From assembly GCA_964631565.1 (NCBI GenBank), contig CAZVYJ010000048.1:1-22463 (forward strand): a DNA stretch of 22,463 nt, read 5' to 3'. The position numbers and the translations under genes are program-made. This DNA is from CAZVYJ01 sp964631565. Its GTDB lineage: Bacteria; Planctomycetota; Phycisphaerae; SM23-33. Positions 1-8,000 of this stretch are shown here, one piece after another. Positions within the stretch are counted from its first letter, which is position 1, and each line of letters starts with the position of its first letter. The notes beneath the pieces are model-generated. The model was not told the DNA's origin and ran no database searches. It worked only from the letters and a program-made list of their open reading frames with translations.

Positions 1-106
1 ATTATAAGACTCGCAAGAGATACGTACTTGGGGAGGCTTAGTGCATAATGTCCTATAGTTCGTCTGGAAATGATTTTGCTCTCCATCCGGCGCAATTTGA
101 GTACAT

Positions 107-135
107 CGTCGGCAGCGGCGCTTTTCGTTTTTTTT
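107..135 (+). terminator. possible Rho-independent terminator of an upstream gene
   Basis: A short GC-rich hairpin (CGTCG at 107-111, loop GCAG, CGGCG at 116-120, one G-U pair) is followed by CTTTTCG and an unbroken run of eight T at 128-135. This is the arrangement of an intrinsic terminator on the plus strand, probably for a gene that ends at or before the left edge. Two short reading frames are open from base 1 (stops at 39-41 and 46-48), but too little is visible to name a gene. The stem is short, so confidence is limited. Confidence 0.35.
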
Positions 136-230
136 GCAGAAGTCATAAGAGGTTAGTTTCAGAGATTAGTTTCGCATCCGGCGTTACGCATTGTGGCACG
201 ACAACAGAAAAGTAAGGCAGGTTATTTGTG

Positions 231-1301
231 ATGGAAAATTCACAAAAGCAAACAGGAAGGACGAGAAGGCCGATAACGATCACCGACATCGCGAAGATGG
301 CCAACGTCGGCATTGGAACGGTTTCCCGGGTCATCAACAATTCCGGTGAAGTCAGTGCGGCGACGGCAGCCCGCGTAAGGAAGGTTCTGGAGAAAACCAG
401 GTACCGCCCCGCCTATGCCGCAAGGACGCTGGCCCGGGGAAAAGCCAACTGCATCGAACTGTGGTACAACACCAGTGCTGCGAATCTCTCTGAAGACCAG
501 ATTTTTCTGCGCGTGCTTGACCGTGCGAAGGCCGAGTTGAAAAACAGCCCGTATCGACTTCTTTTCTCCACGATAGCTTCGGACTTCCAGGATTTCCCCA
601 GGGACCTTCTTCACGGTTTGAATTTCCTCGTCGCTGATGCAGCGCTGCTCGTCTCCTGTCAGATGTCGGATGAAGGTCTTGAGGTGCTTCGCGGCAGGCC
701 GTTGGTTCTGATGGACTCGCCCGGCAAGGGCATGGTAACAAGCGTATATAACGATCACTACAACGTAGTCCGCCAGGCCACAGGCAGACTCATTGAAAAC
801 GGGCACAAAAGGATATTGTTTATACATCAGGCTGACGTGGCGGCCGGCGACCGCGAAAGGCTCAGAGGCTACAAGGACGAGATGGCCGACCGGGGCCTGC
901 GCGAAACAAATCTGATAGTGCCAGACACAACCGTCAGCCCGCAGACAAGTATGCACGTCGACCTCGGCGACACGTTCAAGAGAGACGACCGCCCTACAGC
1001 GATACTCGTAACAATGACGCATATGCTGGTTGACGTTATGAAGCAGCTTGCCGAAGCCGGGCTGTCCGTGCCTGAAGACGTCTCGATATGCGAGGTTCAT
1101 TCATCCACGCCGGACGCGGACCCGCTGCTGCCGGAACTGGGGCGGTTATTCAGCGGCTATTACCTCTCATGGCAGCAGTATGTGCATACCGCAATGCGCG
1201 AGGTAATGAAGGTAGCCGACGGCAGCTACGAGATTCATGACGTTATAGTGCCGTTCAGCTACCACGAGCACGGCACAATCGTTCCGCCGCGGAACGGCTG
1301 A
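231..1301 (+). CDS. LacI/GalR-family transcriptional regulator
   Basis: A sugar-responsive DNA-binding regulator of 356 aa, within the usual length of the family. The N-terminal helix-turn-helix is clear: residues about 15-37 read ITITDIAKMANVGIGTVSRV followed by INN, the LacI recognition-helix pattern, and the hinge helix follows (RYRPAYAARTLARG, about 55-68). The rest is a periplasmic-binding-protein-like effector domain, with the typical GHKRILFI strand near residue 192 and a SVPEDVSI motif near residue 283. An in-frame GTG at 228 sits directly before the ATG at 231; a GCAGG at 217-221 favours ATG, but both are possible. The gene lies at the left flank of the sugar locus, convergent with the secreted 1121-aa gene, and is the only regulator in view, so it probably controls the locus. 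The effector sugar cannot be read from the sequence. Confidence 0.93.
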   Translation: MENSQKQTGRTRRPITITDIAKMANVGIGTVSRVINNSGEVSAATAARVRKVLEKTRYRPAYAARTLARGKANCIELWYNTSAANLSEDQIFLRVLDRAKAELKNSPYRLLFSTIASDFQDFPRDLLHGLNFLVADAALLVSCQMSDEGLEVLRGRPLVLMDSPGKGMVTSVYNDHYNVVRQATGRLIENGHKRILFIHQADVAAGDRERLRGYKDEMADRGLRETNLIVPDTTVSPQTSMHVDLGDTFKRDDRPTAILVTMTHMLVDVMKQLAEAGLSVPEDVSICEVHSSTPDADPLLPELGRLFSGYYLSWQQYVHTAMREVMKVADGSYEIHDVIVPFSYHEHGTIVPPRNG

Positions 1302-1329
1302 TTCTGCCGCAGAATATAACAGCAAAAAT

Positions 1330-1359
1330 CAAGGCCCCGCCCATGTGAGCGAGGCCTTG
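1330..1359. terminator. bidirectional hairpin terminator between convergent genes
   Basis: An 11-bp stem with one C-A mismatch (CAAGGCCCCGC at 1330-1340, loop CCATGTGA, GCGAGGCCTTG at 1349-1359) sits between the ends of the LacI gene and the convergent secreted-protein gene. Read on the minus strand the stem is followed by ATTTTT, so it is a good intrinsic terminator for the 1394-4759 gene. On the plus strand the downstream T content is weaker (TCTGTTGCGT), but it may also stop the LacI transcript. Confidence 0.75.
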
Positions 1360-1393
1360 TCTGTTGCGTCCTGAAATCTCTTTAAACACCACT

Positions 1394-4300
1394 TCATTTG
1401 ACCGTCAGCAGGTCCATCGTACGGGCTGGCAGTTCGCCGAGGTCGGCCTCCGCAGCCACCGCCAGCCTGCCGTCCTGCAGCACCCAGCCCAGCAGCCTCA
1501 TCGAAGGATGCTTCGAACCTTCCGCAGTCTTAAGCAGGCCGGTCTGGAATATAAGTTCCAGCGCATCCGGCTTTACGAACAGCAGGTCACCCGTTTTGCC
1601 GCCGCGTGCATAGCGGACGACGGCCATCGGCTCATAATCCCACGTCAGTGCGTTATTGGTCAGATGCTCGCCGCCGCTGTACTTCGTAATCGGCGAATAG
1701 CCCGCCGCCTTCGCGTCTCCCAGGCCGATAAACAGGAAGTTGTTGCCGCCGGCAAGCGTCAGCCCTTTTATGCCGGTAAACGCAGCCAAGTCGGCGGCAG
1801 TAAGCTGCGGCATGAGCGTATACGGGTCTTCGGCGACATCGGCCCAGTTGTATCGCTTCGGATTCGTCGCGACGAATTTCGGCAGCGTCTGCTGGTCGGC
1901 CACGATGTCCGAAGCCGGCTTGACGCTTGAATACTTCAGCCCGTCGATGGCCGAGCCGTCGAGGTTGTAAATCTTCACGTAGAAGCTTCCGCTTTTCCTC
2001 ACATCCTCAAGCTTCATCAGCAGGCGGTTCCAGCCCTTTTTCAGCTCTATCGGGAACACCTGCGGCAGCGTCGTGCCGCCGTTGCCGAAATGCCTGCGGA
2101 TAAGCTCGCCGTTGAGCGTGATGAAGTTTCTCCAGCTGGCGGCCATCGTCATGTTCGCCCGCATGTCCTTCGGGCAGTAGACGTAGGTGAAGGCATACGT
2201 CAGCGTCTGGTAGGCGTCATCTTTCGAAGGGGCTATTTCAGACAGCTTGCCGAACTTCGTTTCGAGCCGGACCTGCTTCCAGCCGGCCGACGCCGACGGA
2301 GCCTTGTCGCCGCCGCTGACGAAATCGGTCTCCATGAGGAGGTTGGGCATTTCCATGTTTATCTTGCCCCACGGCGGGCAGGGGTATTTGCCGATAATTT
2401 CGGCCCTGACCCACTTGCTGTCGTTGCAGGTGGCCTTCGTCCAGTCGGGCGCGGACAGCTTGGCGTCCTTGTCGGCACGAAGTTTGTTGAACTCATCCGG
2501 CGTGGATTCCTGCATGACCCACGACTCATCGGTGGCCAGAACGATTTTCTTGCCGCCCGGCAGCGTGATATCCGCATGCGCGAGGATGCCGCCGTCGTAA
2601 TCGCCGTTGAGGGCCGCGATGGCGATGACGTTTTTGCCCTTCTTCAGGTATCTGGTGATATCGAACTTCGGTGCCGCCATCCACGAGCCGTGGTCGCCGA
2701 CGCGATGTCCGTTGACGTAAAGCACAATTATGTCGTCGCCGGTGGCTGCGATTGTCGCCTCGGTCGGCTTGTCAGCCAGCGTGAATGTCTTGCGGTTATT
2801 CCATGCGAAATTGGCGGCGTTGCGTTTCTTCGGATAGCAGATCCATTCCGGCGAAACTTCGGGTGAGTTGAACGGGCCTTTTACCAGCCACTTGTCGGCA
2901 AAGGGGACGTCCTGATGGTCCACGATGCATGCACGCTCGTACTGACCCGGCCGGACGTAGTAGCGCATCGCCGCACGGTACCAGTTCCACCACGGCGGGC
3001 GGTAGCCGAACTGCGTCGAGCTGTGGTCTCCGCCCCAGCCCCAGCCGTTGCCGCTTGCGCCCAGCCCGCACTCGAACTGGTGTATCCACTCGTGCCACGC
3101 CACGTCCCATGGCGTCACAAAGCCGAAGCCGCTCAGCCCGGCATTGCCGTAAACGTCGCCCGGGCCGAACGTCACTCCGCCGCCCGCGCCGCCCTGGACA
3201 TTTATAAAACAGTCCAGCGTAGCCGGCTTGTAAAGCGTATCCTGCGGGCCGGGATTGACGAGTATTTGAGAATCCAGCGCCATGCGGCCGCGGGATGACA
3301 GGTAAATCATTTCGTGCATGATGTCCAGCTGCTCGCGCTGGGCGGGCAGGTCCTTCTCCTGCTCCTTTGTCGGACGCAGTGTTATTATGCAGCGCCAGCG
3401 ATTGGTGTCTTTCGGCGGGGCAAGTTCCAGACCCTTCTTCCAGACCGCGATGCATTCTTTGATATTTGCGCCGCCGAAGAGCATCGCCTCGCCGAGCTGG
3501 TCATATGCGTCAGCCGTCGGCTTGACTTTTATCGACTGCCGGAACAACTCGCCCGCTTCAGCGTAAAAGGCGTTGGCCTTGAGATACATCGCGAGGTCAA
3601 AGAGTTTGGCGGCGTCATTTTTGACTTTTCCGACTTCTATCATGGCTTCGGCCAGCCGGGCGCTGCGGACAGCGGATTCGGCCAGGCTGCCTTCGCCGAC
3701 CAGGGCTGCACAGCGATTGTACGCTTCCGCCGCCTTGGCCCACTGGCCATCGCCCTCGAGCGCCAAGCCGTAGCAGAAAGCAACTACCGCATCCTTGGTA
3801 TCGGCGGCGTACTTTTTCGCCAGCATATCGCGATCAAGCGAGCCGGCCGCCTCGTCGCCGAACATGTACCACTCGAATGTGGTCCAGACATTGGATATGC
3901 CGGACCGCTCCTTGCCGCTTACCGGCGAAAGCGTAATCGTGATATCGCTCTGGCCGTTGGTCAGATCGTACGGCACGACAAAATAAGCGGCTCCCACTGA
4001 CCCTGAGGGCGACGCACTATGCCATACGCCGGCATCATTGCCGTTGATGGAAACTTTCACGTCATGCGCATCACCTTTGGAAACCATTCGCGTCAGCACA
4101 AGGTAGCCGATCGCGGTTTTGTTGACCTTTATGGTTTCAACGCCGGTCGCCTTGTCGCAGCTGTAGCCGGCAGGATTTTCCTTGTCGCCGGCGGAAATCG
4201 TCATAAGTATGTTTCTGCTGGGCGGCATGGTGGGCGTGCCCCATGGGCCGGCCGGCGGCGTGCCGATTACCTCGGTGGCGACCCACCTGGAATCGTCGAA

Positions 4301-4759
4301 ATCGACATTCTGCCAGCCTTCGGCCTCCTTGTTTGCGCAGCGCCAGTCGTCATTGGAATCCAGGACGATGGTTTTGCCGTTGGCCAGCATAATCATGCCG
4401 CGAAGAATGAACCCGCCCTCGTAATCGTCGTTCTGGACGCGGGCAGCCAGCACGTTCTTGCCCTTCTGCAGAACCGGGCCGAGCGTCTTTATGGTCACGG
4501 GCTTGAGCGTGTACCAGTCGCCGCTGCCGGCTATTTCCTTGCCGTTGAGGTACAGCCTGACGAAGTTATCGCCGCTGAAGAACAGATAGGCCGCCTTGAC
4601 CTCGCTGTCTATATTGAACGACAATCTGCCCAGGTATAATCCCGGCGGCTTCTGATACTCGCCGGGATACCATACCCACGCCCAGGGCTTGGCTGAGGCG
4701 GTGGTCGGGGCTAGAATGACAGCGACAAGCAAAATCGTAATAAATAGCCTTTGCAGCAT
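1394..4759 (-). CDS. secreted multimodular protein: repeated sugar-binding-like beta-sandwiches, TPR-like region and HEXXH metallopeptidase-like motif
   Basis: This is a 1121-aa protein with an N-terminal signal peptide (MLQRLFITILLVAVILA then PTTASA). The start at 4759 is chosen because AAAGGA lies 6 nt upstream and the signal peptide begins there; the frame is open for 32 more codons upstream without such support. In order: a beta-sandwich like the N-terminal module of alpha-L-rhamnosidases (about 20-170, with LYLNGKEI and KGKNVLAARV), a second beta-rich region (about 180-295), a TPR-like helical stretch (about 325-450), a Gly-rich segment with WHEWIHQFE (HEXXH at 556-560), a second copy of the first module (about 658-800, LYVNGHRV and KKGKNVIAIA), another beta-sandwich ending in an NRLLMKLED-type strand (about 810-940), and a C-terminal domain. 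HEXXH is the zinc-binding signature of many metallopeptidases, but the third ligand is not obvious. Role is inferred: extracytoplasmic glycan or glycoprotein processing. No named family was recognised over the full length. Confidence 0.85.
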   Translation of the reverse strand: MLQRLFITILLVAVILAPTTASAKPWAWVWYPGEYQKPPGLYLGRLSFNIDSEVKAAYLFFSGDNFVRLYLNGKEIAGSGDWYTLKPVTIKTLGPVLQKGKNVLAARVQNDDYEGGFILRGMIMLANGKTIVLDSNDDWRCANKEAEGWQNVDFDDSRWVATEVIGTPPAGPWGTPTMPPSRNILMTISAGDKENPAGYSCDKATGVETIKVNKTAIGYLVLTRMVSKGDAHDVKVSINGNDAGVWHSASPSGSVGAAYFVVPYDLTNGQSDITITLSPVSGKERSGISNVWTTFEWYMFGDEAAGSLDRDMLAKKYAADTKDAVVAFCYGLALEGDGQWAKAAEAYNRCAALVGEGSLAESAVRSARLAEAMIEVGKVKNDAAKLFDLAMYLKANAFYAEAGELFRQSIKVKPTADAYDQLGEAMLFGGANIKECIAVWKKGLELAPPKDTNRWRCIITLRPTKEQEKDLPAQREQLDIMHEMIYLSSRGRMALDSQILVNPGPQDTLYKPATLDCFINVQGGAGGGVTFGPGDVYGNAGLSGFGFVTPWDVAWHEWIHQFECGLGASGNGWGWGGDHSSTQFGYRPPWWNWYRAAMRYYVRPGQYERACIVDHQDVPFADKWLVKGPFNSPEVSPEWICYPKKRNAANFAWNNRKTFTLADKPTEATIAATGDDIIVLYVNGHRVGDHGSWMAAPKFDITRYLKKGKNVIAIAALNGDYDGGILAHADITLPGGKKIVLATDESWVMQESTPDEFNKLRADKDAKLSAPDWTKATCNDSKWVRAEIIGKYPCPPWGKINMEMPNLLMETDFVSGGDKAPSASAGWKQVRLETKFGKLSEIAPSKDDAYQTLTYAFTYVYCPKDMRANMTMAASWRNFITLNGELIRRHFGNGGTTLPQVFPIELKKGWNRLLMKLEDVRKSGSFYVKIYNLDGSAIDGLKYSSVKPASDIVADQQTLPKFVATNPKRYNWADVAEDPYTLMPQLTAADLAAFTGIKGLTLAGGNNFLFIGLGDAKAAGYSPITKYSGGEHLTNNALTWDYEPMAVVRYARGGKTGDLLFVKPDALELIFQTGLLKTAEGSKHPSMRLLGWVLQDGRLAVAAEADLGELPARTMDLLTVK

Positions 4760-4765
4760 TTTTAA

Positions 4766-4771
4766 TCCTTT
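4766..4771 (-). promoter_or_regulatory. ribosome binding site fixing the start at 4759
   Basis: AAAGGA on the minus strand lies 6 nt before the ATG at 4759. It decides in favour of the signal-peptide start over the longer open frame reaching 4855. Confidence 0.7.
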
Positions 4772-4949
4772 CCCGCGGCAATAAACGTTCCGCTGCTGAT
4801 GTTTAGTAAAACACGACCGTTGTACGGCAAGTACCGCAAATATCCGGAACGGCAAGTCGGTCGGTTATCTTTTAATATATACGCAGCCAACTGACCGATT
4901 ATTTCGGGCAGGGAATCTTTGAAAAGAATTTGAAGAAAACCAGTTACAC

Positions 4950-4963
4950 TGAAACGGGTTAAA
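4950..4963 (+). promoter_or_regulatory. candidate LacI-family operator
   Basis: TGAAACGGGTTAAA agrees with the loose LacI/GalR operator pattern TGNAANCGNTTNCA at 8 of its 10 fixed positions (the C of the central CG and one outer C differ). It is 62 nt upstream of the 5026 start, a sensible operator place for the LacI protein encoded at 231-1301. No second copy was found elsewhere in the window, so this rests on one site. Confidence 0.28.
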
Positions 4964-5012
4964 TATCTTATGCCTCACGGAACTAATACAAGCTTGCTAA
5001 CCTCAGAGTCTG

Positions 5013-5018
5013 AAAGGA
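5013..5018 (+). promoter_or_regulatory. ribosome binding site fixing the start at 5026
   Basis: AAAGGA is 7 nt before ATG 5026 but only 1 nt before the other in-frame ATG at 5020, so 5026 is the likelier start. Confidence 0.7.
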
Positions 5019-5025
5019 AATGAGC

Positions 5026-8000
5026 ATGAAATTCTGCAGGCATCTTACTTTACTTCTTGCAGCAGCGATATTTGCTTCGTCGGCTGTGGCGTTCGGCCAG
5101 GCGGCGCCGGTCCAGCCGCAGCGAATCACGCTGCTGCCGAGAGAAAAAGACTCGGTGGACCTCTATTTCTTCAAGGAAATAGATATTCCCAAGGGCAAGA
5201 TACTTCGTGCATGGGCGGCTGTAGACGGCCAGCACGAGTTCGTCCTCTACATTAACGGCAAAGAGGCGTGCAAAAGCGGCATGGGCCGCGTCGCCAGCGC
5301 ATTCAGAAGGGCCGAAGAAATCGTGAACCTGGCGGAATTCCTCAAGCCCGGCAGAAACACGCTGGCTGCAAAGGTCCACCGCTGGAACATCACGGAAGAC
5401 AACGACCCCAGCTTCATTCTCCAGATGGAGGTTCAGGTCGAAACCACCGGCGGCCTCGTGACGGTTCCCGTCATAACAGACGACACATGGGTCGCCTCGC
5501 ATAAAGCGCCGGAAAACTGGACAGCCGCGGCTTTCAACGCCAAGGGGTGGCAGGCCGTCAAGTCAATCGGCGGCGTAATGTCCGGGCCGCGAATTCCCAA
5601 GGACAAGATGCAGATTATCGCCCCGAATATTCCCGCGCCGGTGGCCGATGCGTTGAAGAACGCCTTCCCCAACGTCACCGAGATGAGCGACTGGGGCCAG
5701 CAGACCGCTACACGCGATTACCAGGCGGACTTCGATCGCCTGATGAAAATGTACCAGACGAAATTCATCGCCGAGAAGCTCGCCCGCGCGATAGAGCACC
5801 CCAACAGGCATATGGGCGACTCGTACAGCGTCACCGGCTGGATCGTCGGCAACGGCTCGGCCCTGACAATCCTCGGCCCGACGCCGTGGCACAACTGCGG
5901 CGGCATCCTCGGACCGGAATATCAGTATCCGGCCCAGTGGAACCCGGGCAGCACGTTCGCGGGCGACGGGCTTAATGTAAGCGTGAACGGCCAGGGCGTC
6001 AGCCTGAACGACGAGTGGATGTGGAAGATACGCAAGACGGACGTGCTTGTTGTCGCCTCGATGAACAGGGAAACGGGGCTGATTCTTTACACGATTACCT
6101 TCGCCCCGCCGAACACGGACGCCATCTGCCGTATCTACATGCCGGTCAACACCGGTAAAGAGACGCTGAAAAACGTCGTAATCCGCAATTCGTGCTACCG
6201 CACAAAGGTCGAGGGCAAGACGCTTACCGACACGGTGACCCGCATACCGCAGACCGACGCCGCCGGCGACACCAACGAGCGGACGATCATCACCGGCGTG
6301 CTCGACGATTCGCAGGTCGAAACCGACCAGCAGCAGGTCAACGAGCAGATAACCACCGGAACGCTGATTATCCCCTTCGGCGACCTGGCCCCGGGCGAAG
6401 GCAAAAGGAACATGGTCTACCATGTCATGTACCTCAAGAGCCGCAACGGCCAGCCGGTCGAATCGACCGCCGAAGCCACCCTCGCCAGGGTAAAGACGGG
6501 CTACAAGCTCCTTGACGAGACAATCGCCTACTGGCGTCAGTACAACAACGAAACCACCACCATGGAAGCCCCCGGCCAGTGGGGAACCAGAGTCGCCGAT
6601 TTCATCGACGACGTGAAGGTTCTCGTTCAGGTTCAGCAGTTCGCACGCAACGGGGCCGTCGGCCCGATGTGGTTCTTCTCGGACCAGTGGATCCGCGACG
6701 CATGCGGCCCGGTCAAGAGCTTCCTGAGAACCGGCAAGCTCCAGAACGCCAAGAAGTCCATGGAATACCATTACAACTCGGCCCTGGCATGCAGGAAAAT
6801 CCTCAACTGGGTGCCGATGGACGTGAACTTCGATGACCTGCAGCCGGTCGAAGACTGGTCGCAGATTACCGTCAATTACGCCGACCGCCACGCCAACTGC
6901 GAGGTGCCCAGCTGGATCATCAAGAAGCATCACTGGTACTTCCAGTTCTCAGGCGACACGGAGTTCATCAAGCAGCACTGGGAGTATCTCAAGCGATGCT
7001 ATTACGGCCAGTTCGACAACGATCTGGACAACATACACAGGCCTGATTTCAAGATACCGTTCCACGGAGACGAGACGTACATCTACTCCGGCGGCGAAGG
7101 CCTGTGGGAAAACCGCTACGATATGAAGCAGAACAGCTATCCCGGCGGCAATATTTATTCCGCCGATTCGTCGTTCGAGCTTGTTGCTGCCGGCGACGCC
7201 CTGGTTGAAATGGGCAAGGCAATCGGCAAAACCGAAGACGCCGAAGCAATCGCCGCGGTTAACGCAAAAATCCGTGAAGCCACGGAGAAGTATTACTGGA
7301 TGAGCGACATGGGCTTCTACGCCCAGGGCATGAGCACGCTGTTCGACGGCCAGCTCAACCGCTACCCGATGGCCAACATTCTGGCCAACGTAATCTGGAG
7401 CGGCTACGGCAAGGCTACCGACCGCAAGGCCATCTCCAATGCGGAGCGTATGGCCGAATACCTTATGGAAGAATCCGGCGTGGTGAACCCGATCGTCGAT
7501 TACGACGTGACGGTCGGCATGCTCCAGGGCCAGGGTCTGTACACGATGGCGGCCATCAATCATCCGTGGGCGGAGAAGGCTTTCTTCGCACTGATGCAGA
7601 TTGCCGGCGATACGACCGAGTTCGCCGAGTGGATGGCCCCGGGCGCCGATTACCGCACGATGTACCGCGCCAACCGCATACGTCCGTGGGAAGCAGGCAT
7701 CAACCTCGACGCCGTGCTGTTCTATCTGACGGGCTTCGAGCCTGACGCGTTCAACAAGAAGTTCACCCTCACGCCGAGGGTTCCGACCGGCGTGTACAGC
7801 CCGATCAAATGGGACAGCATGAAGTTCAAATACCTGCCCATGGGCCAGGGCAACTTCGACCTGGACGTCAGCGACTCCGGCAAGAGCCGCACATACACCG
7901 TCACCAGCAACAGCAAGGACAGCGTCACGGTCACGCTGAACGCCCTGATTCCGTTCGCGAAAATCGGGAAGGTCACGGTCAACGGCAGTGAAGTTAAGGC

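Larger units (their letters stand above)
4760..5025. promoter_or_regulatory. divergent promoter region with direct and inverted repeats
   Basis: This 266-bp stretch separates the divergent starts of two large secreted-protein genes and must hold both promoters. It is visibly more AT-rich than the genes. It contains a 9-bp direct repeat ACGGCAAGT (4824-4832 and 4849-4857, 25 nt apart) and an inverted repeat TCGGTCGGTT (4857-4866) against AACTGACCGA (4889-4898), matching at 9 of 10 positions and flanking an AT-rich core with TTTTAATATATA. A LacI-operator-like site lies at 4950-4963. No sigma-70 pair with good spacing stands out on either strand, so promoters are not placed more precisely. Confidence 0.55.

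Noticed and set aside
1..48. Short frames open from the left edge (stops at 39-41 and 46-48) that could be the tail of an upstream gene
   Set aside because: Only 12-15 codons are visible and two frames compete; no recognisable protein end, so it is mentioned only with the terminator at 107-135.
181..189. GCGTTACGC palindrome in the LacI leader
   Set aside because: Nine bases with a four-base arm are expected by chance in GC-rich DNA, and no second copy was found near other genes.
191..204. TTGTGGCACGACAA as a LacI autoregulatory operator
   Set aside because: Only the outer four bases of each arm are symmetric, the centre is not CG, and it does not match the candidate site at 4950-4963.
4760..4855. 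A 32-codon N-terminal extension of the HEXXH protein
   Set aside because: It precedes a normal signal peptide that has its own AAAGGA site, and it overlaps the repeat-rich regulatory region.
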